Assembly: GCF_014898055.3 (NCBI RefSeq)
Contig: NW_023601104.1
Location: forward strand, 78,227,106-78,291,105
DNA from: Talpa occidentalis
Lineage: Eukaryota > Chordata > Mammalia > Eulipotyphla > Talpidae
Length of the DNA stretch: 64,000 nt
Direction: 5' to 3'
Every line of letters begins with the position of its first letter. Positions within the stretch are counted from its first letter, which is position 1. The notes beneath the pieces are model-generated. The model ran no database searches. It worked only from the letters and a program-made list of their open reading frames with translations, and had not been told where the DNA came from. Of this stretch, positions 34,411-45,834 are shown piece by piece. A program made the translations under genes and the position numbers.

Positions 34411-36664
34411 AGTCATTGCACCCAGGTCTTCTCTGACCTGAACGGTCTTCTCCACCCAGGTCTCTCTGACCTGAACAGCAGTGACCTTGCTGCCTACTTC
34501 CTCACACCCTCACCATGGAGTGAAATTAGAGAAACCAAAGGCTGTGCACCAGGCCCTGTGCCCACACCACCAAGCGTCTAGGAAACTCACACTTGAAGAG
34601 ACAGCTGCTATGTTGTTTTCAATAGTGAACAAATTTTTAAGTGTCTAAAGATCCATCAGATGAAAGAGCCACAAATGAAAGGCCCAGCGATTGACTGTGG
34701 TAATAGGGACATGTCCATATAAGGGAGCACCGCGTGGCCCTAAGACTTGGGGAGATGTGTGTTACATATTGGTGAACAGGAGATGGTTAAAATGGCATCT
34801 GTCATTTACTGGGGTTTTGTGTGGACAGAGACAGAGCGAGATAATCCTAAAATAATCCACAACACAACAAAATGTAAGTTATCTCTGAGGAGTAAGAAGA
34901 CTAAGAGTGATTTTTATAGTTCCCTTTTTGCATATCTATAATTTCAGACTTTTCTGCAGTGAACCTATATTATTTCCATGGGAAAAAATAGTTTCAAAAA
35001 ATAAAAAGAACATCTAAAAGTACCTATCATTGGTGATCGATGTTTTCAGAGGAATTATTTGCCACAAAGTTTGCATCAAGTAACAGCCAGCTGAGAATAA
35101 GGTTCAGAAGGGATGAGAAAATAACTCAAGAGGCTGCGGGTTACAGCCCAAAAAAGGCAAAGCTAGGTTGGTGCTCAACAGATAAGATTCTTGAGGGGGG
35201 CAAGGGTCAAACAAGGGGCAGAGCAGGCTGGAGGAGCAAAGAAAGAAGAGGGGTACGCTTATGAGGTATCAGAGGGAAACTTCAGCCCCTCTCCTGCCTC
35301 AGGCCAGTCCTGCCAGGACACTGCAACCTGTGTCCATGACACACGATGGCATTTAAATATTTAAACAGGCCCAGCTCTGCTGTAACAAATACACTCAATC
35401 CCCAGGGATCAATCCCAGGCCATGGGCCCTGCTCCACAAATCAAGTTTCTGGGGCCCAGCGCCTTTCCCACCCCTCCCCTTCCACTCCTCATCAAGGACC
35501 TGCAAGATAATAGCTGAGACAACTGAGTGATGAGCCTGGCTTCCCTTCAGCGACAAGGGCAGCCAGCCTGAAGGCCGCAGTATTGCCTTTTCCACTGCCG
35601 CTGGAAGCTAAAAGCACATGAGCCTCAGAGAATGTGGGGCCCCAGTGCCCTCAAAAACATTTTTAATAAGACTGATTCTCCCTGTGCATTCGGGTATGGG
35701 GAAACCAGAGTAAATTTAAGGAGGCTAAGGCCAGGCAGGTGTTCTGGAGCTGCCTCTGCTGCAAGTTGTAGCTACGGGCATGCACTGCTCCATCCACCAC
35801 AGGGATTTGTAGGCCGAGCCTGGCAGTCTGCTTGATACCCACTGGTCCAACATCTTATCTCCCAGCCAAAGATCCTCACTGTTAAACAGCTGCCTAGGAA
35901 GAAAGGAGCCCAGTGTAGAGAAGGTGTGCTGATCGGGGAAGTCTGGAAACAAAAGAAGCCCCCCCAACCCCCACTGACAACAGAGAAACTGTAGCCACTG
36001 AGGGGTAGAATCAGGACTAGACTCTTGGCCTGTAGCCCTCCCTCCAGTAGGCCACCATCAAGAAGCACAAAATTCTAGAAGGACCACAGACCCTATTCTG
36101 ATACTGCCCCAACTATACATAGATATACCCCCACAGGACCTCTAGAAGGGAGACAGCATTGTGAAGTGGCCACATTTTCAGTCACAGGTCACAGTTGAAA
36201 ATACGTGTCTGTGGGGTAAGGGTGATGAGGAACAAAGTTCTTGCTGATATGGAGGTTGAGTTGGGAGGACTCACTCTTGAAGTGAGAATACCAGACATAA
36301 CTCAGAGGTGAGTCACACTCCCATAAGGGCCTCCATTGAGTCTGTTTGCCTTTTGTCATTAATCCATCCAAATGCCCCAGTTTACTTGGGGAGAGGGGAG
36401 ATATGATTTTAGTAAATTTAAATTTAAAAGGTTCAAAATTATATTATCTACTCCATTCCACTGCAGGTCTAATTACTATCTGGGTCCAGCCTGTTCATCT
36501 GACAGCCGGAAGCTGTCTGTCAACAGTGGACAGGGTCGCACCTCTCAAACAAGATGTGTGTCTTGATTCATCCATTTTTAAAGCATATTTTTTCCTCAGC
36601 TTTCAGGAAAGCCCAACTCCAGAGTAGGAGGGCATATATAACCAGCAGCTTGTGTAGGGACATC

Positions 36665-37155
36665 AGCTCCAGGTCAGAGAAACCAGATTTAGCATCAACT
36701 ATTTGTGTGACCCTGAACAAGTCCCTTTACCCCCTGAGCCTCAGTTTTTTCACAGTATAGTGAGATCAATTGTTTGTGCCTCTTAAGATGAAAATGAGGG
36801 GGCTCCCTGGTGGCGCAGCGGTTGAGCGCTGGGTTGCGAAGCTGCCCGCGGCCTCTGCGGCGCCGGTTCGATCCCCGGCTGCTCCCTGGCCACCGGAGGA
36901 GGGTCCCACATGGCGCGCAGACCTCTCCTGCCGCCTGCTGCTCCCCTCAGCAGTGTGCTTCGGTCCTTCTGCCTGCTCTGCTCCCCGCTCTGGCTCTGGT
37001 GAATTCTCTCACCCTCCCGTGCTTCTGACTGTACCCAGTGCATGTATAAACAAAACAAATAAACAAATAAATAAATAAAAATTTATAAAAAAAAAAAAAA
37101 GATGAAAATGAGGATTTACAAAACCAGCAAATGTAAAATGCTTAAACAGTCCCTT
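36665..37155 (+). repeat. MIR-like element split by the young SINE
   Basis: TTTGTGTGACCCTGAACAAG and GAGCCTCAGTTTTTTCACAG lead up to the insertion at 36784. The MIR tail resumes after 37113 with AATGTAAAATGCTTAAACAG. Confidence 0.7.
36800..37098 (+). mobile_element. young tRNA-related SINE, copy 1
   Basis: About 300 bp with GGGCTCCCTGGTGGCGCAGC at the 5' end, an A-box-like TGGCGCAGCGG at 36811-36821 and an intact B-box GGTTCGATCC at 36865-36874. A GC- and CT-rich body, an AAATAAACAAATAAATAAAT tail and poly(A) follow. It is flanked by a perfect 15-bp target-site duplication, AAGATGAAAATGAGG, at 36785-36799 and 37099-37113. Such elements are transcribed by RNA polymerase III and mobilised by L1. 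The element lies in antisense to DPF3. Short reading frames inside it are not genes. Confidence 0.93.
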
Positions 37156-37957
37156 TTTCGCGGCACCTCAGAGGTGGTCGGCTGCTTGAACATAAAGCTA
37201 AACGTCTCTCCCAGACACCTGCTGCCAGAAACTCACTGAAGCAGGGAAGGAATAGAAACTCCATATCTTTTATGAGAAGATAGCACCACAGAAGTTGGTG
37301 CTAGTGAAGAATGGAAGGGTTATATGGTCTGAATCAGTGGTGGAAACCACAGGCTAGGTTTCCCCGTGAAGTGGGGAGTCCTGACCTATGGGTGGGTTCT
37401 CCTGCTACAAGAGGCACTCCTGGGATAGATCAAGGAGGCCTGGAGAAAGAACATGCAAAACTTTTCAGGGATGCATTGTGGGTTCCAATCTGAGCATTCT
37501 CAGCTCTGTCGTTGTAGGAAAAGGGGAGAAGGCTATTCCTGGATTTGCTGATACTGCTGTGCCTGGTCGCCTGGGGCCCAAAAGAGCTGGCAGAATCTGC
37601 GAATCTCTCAACCTCTCTAAATAAGCAGAAGCTGACAGTATGTTATACGAAAGCCCGTAATCAAAGAAATCTAGGACCAAAGCACCCAAGGCTCAAGTCT
37701 TGTTACTCCACAGGGTCCCAATACAAACATTCTCTGAAGAAACAGCACACTGAGAAAAGCAATGAAGAAGCTTCAGTGTCTGCTGAACTTTGGGCCTAGA
37801 GAATGAAGGAGGCCAAAGGAAACCTCCAGGATAGACTGCCAAGGGGCAGAGGCTGTCTTCTTTGAGAACTTTCATCTCTAAGTCTGAGTCCAGTCAAAAA
37901 TGAGATTTTCTGAAAGTAACAAATAAATAAGACCAGATATCAAAAAAAGAAAAGCTT

Positions 37958-38260
37958 GGGCCTCTCTGGTGGCGCAGCGGTTGAGCGCTGGGTTGCAAAG
38001 CTGCCCGCAGCCTCTACAGCGCCAGTTCGATCCCCGGCTGCTCCCCGGCTGCTCCCCGGCCACCAGAGGAGGGTCCCACATGGCCCGCAGACCTCTCCTG
38101 CCGCCCGCTGCTCCCCTCAGCAGTGTACTTTGGTCCTTCTGCCTGCTCTGCTCCCCGCTCTGGCTCGGTGAATTCTCTCACCCTCCTGTGCTTCTGACTG
38201 TACCCAGTGCTTGTATAAATAAATAAATAAATCTTTAAAAAAAAGTTTAAAAAAAAAAAA
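37958..38260 (+). mobile_element. young tRNA-related SINE, copy 2
   Basis: Same family and orientation as the copy 1.1 kb to the left. The B-box reads AGTTCGATCC, with its first G changed. It carries an extra 11-bp unit CTCCCCGGCTG at 38041-38051 that the other copies lack. The left flank holds AAAAAAAGAAAAGCTT at 37942-37957, and AGAAAAGCTT repeats after the A-tail at 38261-38270 as the target-site duplication. Confidence 0.92.
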
Positions 38261-38334
38261 AGAAAAGCTTAAGACAGTGCTGTACACACTGTAAGCCCCT
38301 ATTAGCAGGTATTATCTCTATGATCATGAAAAGC

Positions 38335-38960
38335 TAGGAACAGAAGGTAAGTGTTGGTGAGGATGTGGAGAAACTGGAGACCTGGCACACTGTTGGTAGA
38401 AATGCAAAATGGTGCAGCTGCTTTGGAAAACAGCATGGAGACTCCTCCAAAAATTCAAACTAAAAATTACCATTATGATCCAATAATCCCACTTTTGGAT
38501 ATTTACCCAAAAGAATTGAAATCAGGATCTCAAAGAGATATTAGCACTCCCGTGTTCACTGCAGCACTGTTCACAATAAGGAAACCACCTTAAGGTCCAT
38601 CAATGGATGAATGGATAAAGAAAATGCGGTGTGTACATACAGTGGAGTACTATCCAGCCTTTAAAATGAGGAAAAGTGAAATAAAGCCATCAAGGAAAAA
38701 CAAATACCACGTGACTCCACTTCTATGAACTATCTAAAATAGTCAAATTCATAGAATCAAAGATGGGGTGGTGCTTGCCAAGGGCTCGTGGAGAGGGGGA
38801 GATAGGAAGCTGTTGGCCAACAGGCATAGAGTTTCTGTCAAGCAAGATGAATAAGAGTTAGAGATCTGCTGTATGTCATTGTACTGTAGACTTTAAAATT
38901 TGTTGAGGGTAGATCTTATACCATGTATACACTCCACAATAAAATTAAATTTAAATTTTT
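38335..38960 (+). mobile_element. L1 3'-end fragment, probably an old L1M type
   Basis: GGTGAGGATGTGGAGAAACT, ATGCAAAATGGTGCAGCTGC, GGATATTTACCCAAAAGAAT, GTCCATCAATGGATGAATGG and GTGGAGTACTATCCAGCC are landmarks of the mammalian L1 ORF2 end. The 3' UTR follows and the element ends near AATAAAATTAAATTTAAATT. It has no open frame of use. Confidence 0.88.
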
Positions 38961-39629
38961 GTTAATTTTCAAAGAAAACACCAAAAAGGAGGGAAAAAAA
39001 CTCACAAATCATTTCCACTGTGTCCAGCAAAAGAGCAAATAGGTAATTTGTTCCTCCTAAAATAACTAATGCTTGGAGACAAAACATTCTCCCTCTCCCT
39101 GAGTATCACCCCCCCACCACCACCACCCTTCTTTCCTATGATGCTCCTTGAAATAGAAAATGGAAAAGTGGGAGTCTCATCAGAAGCCTGGCCCAATGGT
39201 GCTAACAGAAAATTGGGGTAGGGAGCAGGTTAGGAAGAGAAGAGGCAATTTCAAATGATTTTTAAAACACCCCAGTCATTCAACCCAACGATTCCTTTCA
39301 GGTATCTATCCCCAGGTACCGTCCCACCTCTAAAGTTTAGCTAATGATACTGTTAGGATTTAAACTTATTAAGTAAATTAAAGTCAAGTGTTGGTTTGCT
39401 ACATTTAATATTAGACTGCTGAGATTTATATCAATGCTGAAAGAACTGGAAAGGAAAAATTCTAAAGAGACCAAGTAAAACAGTGGTGCAAACCAATGGC
39501 ACCCGGCCTGGAGAATGCCTGGAGACTCTAGAAATTCCAGACATAAAAAGCAGGGAATAATAAAAAGGCTGAGCAGTCAGAGACCTTAACTCTTTGCATT
39601 TGAATGAAGTGGACCATGGTCTCAAAAGT

Positions 39630-39770
39630 CAGTGTTCATAAATGCCCCCTGTGGAATTCTCAAAAATGCAGGTTCCTCAGCCTGCCTGCAGTGGTCCTGA
39701 TGCAGAGCTTCTGTGGGGAGGCCAGGGAACCCACATTTTAACAAACATTTAGGTTATCTCTGTGCAGGTT
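39630..39770 (+). mobile_element. MER5A-like hAT fossil
   Basis: ATTCTCAAAAATGCAGGTTC, TGATGCAGAGCTTCTGTGG and ACATTTTAACAAACATTTAG follow the MER5 pattern loosely. Confidence 0.55.
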
Positions 39771-42404
39771 GTCCATGTTGACTCTGACCAACTCTGACAA
39801 CTTCCCTACAAAGCCATGTTGTTGCTTTGCTTGTGGGTAATGAACACCTCTCCTTCAGCAAGAAATCAAAAGAGAAGAGACAAAACTCTCATCCTAAACT
39901 TGGTAAACATCAGAATAATTAATGGAGATTGGTTACTTGCTAGAAAATCAAGTATTCATCTACACACATACCATGGATTGGGTGAAAAATAAATTATGTC
40001 CAGATGATTTAATAGTTCTCTGGGAGGGAATAAATTCAATGGCTGAGTGAAAGGCAACAGACAAACTATCCATCACCTACATTAGCAGCTGGATAATATT
40101 TCAACCACCCATCTTGAAAGGGAAGCTTGGACTAAACATAGTAAGACAACTGTATTTAAGAACAAATACTGGGAAGGGTTAAATACAATCACATCTGAAA
40201 AATAGCTATAGCTTCTCCATATAAACCCAGAAGGAGGTGCTAGGGTCCACGGTGGCCTAATTTTATCATAAATAATGGGAAAGATGGAATGGGGATTATG
40301 CAAATCAAACCATATATGATACAAAAATGGCAAGGATTGTGACTGCGTGGACAATGAAATTTAAGTACTGGTCAATGTCTTTAAATTTGCCTTTATTGAA
40401 TCCTATATATTGAAGTCACATATTATTATATCTCTTTATTGAAACCCCAAAGTGCCAAATGTAGAGTGATTTATGGAAGAAGGAATCATCAAATGCATAA
40501 GTAGAAAAGAACACATACCTGGAGAGGCACTAACATGGGGATCAGGGCAGGCACTGTGTGGAAGTTAGTGAGATGGTACACAGTGCCGTGGGGTGGCCCA
40601 ATATGTCTATTCTCTACACTTGGGTTGTGCTAAGAGCTGATGTGTAAAATAAACAAGGAAATGTGTCTGTTACTCTCTGAGACACTTGGCCTTGGCATAA
40701 CTTCCACTGGGAGTGCTGGTCTTAAATATAAACCTGGAAGGGACTTCACAGCAAGCCACCACAGAGATTATGGGATGTGGCATTGAGTAAGCTAAGAATC
40801 CAGGGATGTTAAGAGGGCCTCCATAACAGACAAAATGCTGACTATGCCTACTTATTAGGAAAAGAGGCACCAAAGATAAAGGGTCCATAGGAGGGGAAAC
40901 TCTCAGCTCCTATTAAGGAGAAAACAATCACTCAAAAGCACAGTTGGAGACATGGAAGAAAGGGCAGCTGATGGTAACACCATCCCAGGGGACATTCCAG
41001 GAGGTGACCAGACACCTCTCTACTTAGGATGCATTAGAGATTATTAAAAGCATTCCTTGCTCAGTTCAAGGGTGGAGGGATGGGCCTCATGACCTCTCCA
41101 AAGGTCATTTCTATCCCAAAGGATCACATATCTGAAGGGCACCAGATAAAAATAAATCTATTAATCACTGAGCAGCCATACAATTTCCTAAGAGAGCCAG
41201 AACAGAGAAGGGCAATCTACAGGGGATCTTGCTCCACCAAGGGAGGAAGAGGGAGGCAGCACTGGAGCAGGCAGAGCCAAGAAATCAGTGGCTGAGACTT
41301 CCAGAAAGCCAACATCGGGCCTGCCATCAAGACTCCCAAGTAGCACATGGTAAACAGGAGGAGGAAGAGAGCCTGTGGGGAGGGGAACAGGAAATAGCAA
41401 ATGGCACTAAGTTCCCCCTAAACAAAGCCACAGGAATATGGGGGAGAGGCCGTGATGCAAGCACTTTGTATATAAAGAGGGGAGCAGGCAAGAGGGAGAC
41501 ATCCGTAAAGGGAGCTTTGTGGAGATAATGAGAATGAAGGCAGACGTCAGAGGCAAAGGAGCGAAGGCAGGACGTGAGCTTGGGTGAAGGAGGGCGCACG
41601 GGTGTGTCTGAGAATATGAAGAATTATTATTGGCTGAGAATCCAAGGAGAGCGGCAGAGATGGTGCATCTACAACAGCACTATCTACGGTAGCAGACAAT
41701 CACATCATGAAAATAAAGCTGTTTAAAAGACAAATCAAGGGCCACTGTCCCAGTTCTGAAGTAGCTGTGAGCATTCCCAAGGTATCTGCTCCAGCCAGAG
41801 GCACAGCCGGTGGCTGCTCCACGGGGTCTCCGGGGCCCTCACCACCCAGAACCAGCCTCCAAGGGCTAACATGCTTAGGTTTGATGCATCAGAACAAAAC
41901 TGAACCACGTTAAGGAAGTTAGACCCAGACACAAGCAGCCGCCTCCTGATATGGCCAAGACCCCACGCTCTGCTCCCTCTTACTCCTGGAACAGAATGGC
42001 TTTGGGATGGAGATGTCACCTCCAGGCGCCCACTCAGGAGTGTCACCTGCACGGTGTATTAAGCAACCAAAAGAGGGTCATGGAGTTGGCAACAAAGCAC
42101 AGAACAACTTTTCGACGTCAAAAGAGGCTAGTGAAGGGGGGGACATCACCCAGATGTCCTGTGCCCACCTTTTCCAGGCTCTGCTTTCTCAGAGACACAG
42201 ACACTGGCAAGACGGGCATGACCCCGAGGTGCCACTGTGCAGGGTCCTGCCTCGGCGGTGTCACTGGTCCTCTCGCTGCAGCCCCCTGCGACCTCAGAGA
42301 GGAGAAGAGGGGCAGGGAAGGCGGCTTTGGGGGCTGTCCTCACCATGGAATGAGCAGATGAGCCCGCTACAGTGAGAAGGGAACTAGGACAAGATTTTCA
42401 CCCC

Positions 42405-42490
42405 CACCAACGGCGCTCTGGCAGGTGGGAAAGCAACTCGCTGGCGCGGCGGCCATCCCTCCACAGCTGAAGGTCTGCGCAGGACCGCCC
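42405..42490. other. short CpG-rich patch
   Basis: Holds AACTCGCTGGCGCGGCGGCC and several more CpG within about 85 bp; too short for a CpG island. No exon is seen. Confidence 0.5.
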
Positions 42491-42985
42491 GCTGCCTGCC
42501 CGCCCTGCAGAAGACATTTCGGAAGCAAGCAAGAAGAGCTGGAGATGGACTGAGGGCCATGTATGAACCTAAGTCATCATCAGAGATTCATAATTTGCCC
42601 TACCCAGGACAGGACAGAGAGAGACAGAGACAGAGAAACTGAAAGGGAAACAAATGAAAAGTCACAGCAGCCAAGTACCTTTGTCGGAGGATTTTGAGTT
42701 ATGCTTTTGTTTGTAACTCTCTGAAATAGAGAAAGAAATAGAGGATGAATCTTATGGAGACAAAGTAAAGAGAGTCGGAGAAAAGCCACAAAGGAGGGCA
42801 CTGCCAGAGAGAGGAGCAGGGCACCAAAGGCCTCCCCGACTTGCTTCTCCCTCATGCAGAAATGCAGGGAACAGTAGCAGCAGCAAGAGGAGGTGGTGAG
42901 GGCAGCAGGCATGGGAACAGCGGTGCAGACCCCAGCGGAGCCACCTGTGAGCCTGAGGCTGGGGGCTGGCAGCCAGGGAAGAGCA

Positions 42986-43006
42986 GGGGGTGGGGCAGGG
43001 CCAGGG
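42986..43006 (+). other. G-quadruplex motif beside the DPF3 exon 6 donor
   Basis: G runs of 5, 4, 3 and 3 with loops T, CA and CC. The G-rich strand is the template strand of DPF3, and the motif ends 24 bases from the exon border at 43030. Confidence 0.7.
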
Positions 43007-43029
43007 AAGGAAGGCACATCTGTACTTAC

Positions 43030-43108
43030 TGTCACAGACGTAGGGTTTGTCGTGGTCTTCCTGGGAGGCGGCATCGTGCCTCCTCCTGCCACCTGCAGAG
43101 CCACGGGC
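43030..43108 (-). CDS. DPF3: DPF3 coding exon (probably exon 6), first cysteine of the C2H2 finger
   Basis: The 79-nt exon starts in phase 0 and encodes 26 residues plus one base: a basic Gly/Arg stretch (ARGSAGGRRRH), then DAASQEDHDKPYVCD. The final CD contains the first zinc-binding Cys of the Kruppel-like C2H2 finger; the last base A joins TC of the next exon to make Ile. The acceptor is GTGTCTCTCCAG/GCC and the donor is a consensus GACA/GTAAGT. This is the only internal exon here whose length is not a multiple of three, so skipping it would shift the frame. A G-quadruplex motif lies 24 bases into the following intron, on the template strand. Confidence 0.96.
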
Positions 43109-43194
43109 CTGGAGAGACACAGGCACAGGGACAATTGTTATTATGACAATCACTACAGTTTCAGCACATGCGCCCTGTGAGACCCTGAGCCTTC

Positions 43195-43450
43195 CCCTGT
43201 TTCTCCTCGTTCAATCTGCAGCAGTGCCAATAACGACCCCATTCTATAGGTGAGAAGAGTAAGGCGCTGAGAGGCTAGGTAACTTGCTTCAGGTCACCCC
43301 TCTATACACCTGGAGTATCTCAGAGGTTGGTACTACTGTTATTTTACAGAAAAGGAGATTGGAGCACCAGAGAAGTTAAGCAGCTTGCCCCAAGAGGCTC
43401 AGCTACCAACACAGAGCAGGACAGTCTGACTCCAAAGCCTGTACCAAGTT
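43195..43450 (-). repeat. two adjacent MIR-like fragments
   Basis: One reverse MIR shows GAGGCTAGGTAACTTGCTTC, the next, from about 43320, shows TTATTTTACAGAAAAGGAGA and AAGTTAAGCAGCTTGCCCCA. They look like separate insertions or a tandem fossil. Confidence 0.7.
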
Positions 43451-43478
43451 CACACACATACATACACACACACACACT
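43451..43478. repeat. CA-rich simple repeat
   Basis: Imperfect CACACA run with CATA interruptions. Confidence 0.85.
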
Positions 43479-44303
43479 CCACTCCTCCAGCTTCCAGGCC
43501 TTCTAGCTGCACTGACACCACGTGAAGATGCCAAGCCCACTCCCCTTGGCTGACCATCTGTTGAGTGTGTTGGGAGCAAACAGTGCAGTCATCACACAGC
43601 TCCCCTGTGCAGAGCTCCCCTCAAGTCACTCGAGTCATCCAGGTCCAAGGCATGAATCTGGCCATGTGGAAAGTCCCCTGCCCCACTTGGCCTACCCCAT
43701 AGCGAAAGGCTTCAGCCAAGGCCTCCTCTGTGGTCTTCCTCGGGCCTCCGCCAGCAACACAGAGCTTGACACCTCACAGTTTCCTGGGGCTGCACTCCTG
43801 ATCCCAACAGCCTGAACACATCTCTAGAAATGGTCGGTGTAGCCTGGGGTGGGGGGGTGGAAAGAGCTCTACCTTCATGAAGAGCAAAGACCAGCCAGAG
43901 AAGAAGCTGGTAGCTCTGCAGCCCCAGGATAGTGGCTATGAGAAATCAGCAAGGTTTATTTTTAAACCTTTGTAAGTCCCACACTGGTCACGTGTGTAAC
44001 ACCTTGTCTCCTTTAGGTCATTCTCTGGTAGTGAAGTGCAGTCAACTCCCAACCCAGGAAAAGGCCTGCTAGGGTCTTTGGGGACAGAGAGAAAGATACC
44101 ACAGATAAGAAATAAAATATGGCAGCAAAATGGAGTGCAGGGTCAATGGAGCAGCCTCAGGGGTCCGGCCTGGAAAAGTCTCCCTCGGGACCTCACAGTC
44201 AAAAGGCCCAAGATGTTCTCACACACACTCACACTGACACATACACTCACACATACTCACTGAGGACTTCACAGTGGGAAGGCCTGCACCCAGGCCAGCG
44301 ATA

Positions 44304-44305
<2 letters not shown>

Positions 44306-44345
<40 letters not shown>
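44306..44345. repeat. (AC)20 microsatellite
   Basis: Uninterrupted 40-nt AC run, the longest pure dinucleotide run here. An imperfect CACT/CACA tract precedes it at about 44219-44262. Confidence 0.97.
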
Positions 44346-44347
<2 letters not shown>

Positions 44348-44889
44348 CACCATCAACACCACCTGCCAACCTACCACCTCTACCACCTCCTCAGCTTGTC
44401 TCTCTCTAATACCTATTACAAAATTCTACCTTGCTCTGTCCCTCCTCCCACTGGTCTTTCTCTCTTTGCCTCCCCACCCCCAGCCCTGCAGGCAAGAGCC
44501 AGCAGCCCCCTCCTTTCACCTTCATGACTCAGACTTGACCTGAGGAGAGAGCTGTGAGGCGCTAGCAGTCACCCCGAGCCACTGACAGGCCACCTGCCAG
44601 CAACACCACGACACCAAGGGTGGTCACCCCCAGCTGCCCTCACCCCACACGCACGCCCCCACAGTGAAGCCAGGGACAGCTTGACGGGTGCAGCCCAAGG
44701 CCCTGTCACAGCCGCCTGGAAGCAGGTGGAAAGCAAGTCAAGCAGAATGATGGAGGCAACAACCAACTCAGGGAAGGGGCTCTGAGGGACTAAAAATACT
44801 GCTGGGAGAAAAGGAGGAGATGTGTGGGGCTGGAAGCACAAGGACTTTTGGGGGGGAGCCACCAGCGGATGGGGGGGCCGCTGAGAGCC

Positions 44890-44990
44890 AGGGTTTAATC
44901 TCACTCTGCAAGGCTGACTGCATGTGCCCACACTCTCCCTGCACCTCAGTTTCCTCAACTGCAAAATGAGAGTCACGGTCACAGGACCTT
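44890..44990 (+). repeat. MIR-like fragment
   Basis: ACCTCAGTTTCCTCAACTGC followed by AAAATGAGAGT is the MIR motif. Confidence 0.7.
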
Positions 44991-45054
44991 GAGGGGATCA
45001 GCAAAGGATTCTTTGTGTGACTATTCTCTCAGTCTCCTGGAATATTCCAGCTTT

Positions 45055-45326
45055 GAAACTCGGGCTCCTACTTGTCTTGCTGAAATGTCACCTCCTCAGA
45101 GAAGCCCCCATCCCCTGACCAATTATTTCCACTCATGCCCCCTACCTGTTCTCTTTCCCTCCTTTACATTTCATCACAGCACTTGGCATCATCTGACATT
45201 ATATTACACATGCATCTCCCCACATAAGGGTAGAGAACATGTCTACTTGGGCCACCACTATATTCAAAACCTGGCACAGGGCCAGTCACTGAGGAAGCAT
45301 TTAATAAACGTTTGCTGAATAAATGG
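45055..45326 (+). repeat. L2 3'-end element
   Basis: AATGTCACCTCCTCAGAGAA, TTCATCACAGCACTTGGCAT, GGGTAGAGAACATGTCTA and AATAAACGTTTGCTGAATAA give a nearly complete L2 tail. Confidence 0.88.
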
Positions 45327-45589
45327 ATCAATCAGTAGGTCAGTGCGTCAATCACCGTCACTTTTTCTCCTTCATGCTCTATATTCAAGTGCTATCATTT
45401 CTCCTTCAAAGGTCATCGTGGGCATTTCCCTTCTATTCCACATCTGAATCAAGGAATTCATCAATTGACTTCTGAACTCCTCAAAGAACCCGCCAGCCGG
45501 GCTTCTACCTCTGTATTGCCCTCCCCAATCCATCCTGCACAACTCCCAGATGAATCAGATAAAACAAATGAAGGACAGGGAACCCAGGG

Positions 45590-45627
45590 TCATTCATTCA
45601 TTCACACATTCATTCATTCACTCATTG
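45590..45627. repeat. (CATT)n simple repeat
   Basis: TCATTCATTCATTCACACAT continues with more CATT units. Confidence 0.9.
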
Positions 45628-45834
45628 CCACCTAAGTCCCAAGGACACTTTCACGGAAACTTGGTGGAGTCCACCAGGGCCACCGCATGCTCATGTTATG
45701 ACAACATGTTTGTTTCTGTCCATCCCTATCATGGGCCAGCCTCTCCTCTGTCCATGCGCTAGTCTGCCACTTCCCACTTCTCCAAGAATCTTTCTCTTGT
45801 CACACGGAGGAGTAAAAAAAGAGCATCAGAATTA

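Larger units (their letters stand above)
22686..43029 (-). other. DPF3: DPF3 intron splitting the C2H2 finger (20,344 bp)
   Basis: Donor GTAAGT at 43024-43029 and acceptor CTAG at 22686-22689. This is the largest complete intron. It holds two of the three young SINE copies, both L1 pieces, the Tigger-like element, MIR, L2 and MER5A-like fossils, a 24-bp palindrome at 26116 and several G-rich runs. About 19990-21480 in the neighbouring intron and 39800-42980 here show no repeat I can name apart from low-complexity tracts. Confidence 0.75.

Noticed and set aside
36800..36880. A functional tRNA gene
   Set aside because: Only promoter boxes are tRNA-like; no closed cloverleaf or acceptor stem, and it belongs to a repeated SINE with an A-tail.
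36770..38226. Overlapping frames of 70 to 100 codons in both orientations at the SINE copies, repeated at 60224-60586
   Set aside because: They arise from the stop-poor GC-rich SINE body and recur with each copy, so they are not genes.
42580..43134. 184-codon minus-strand frame overlapping the 79-nt exon
   Set aside because: It reads the exon in the wrong frame; the correct frame gives ARGSAGG to KPYVCD with proper splice borders.
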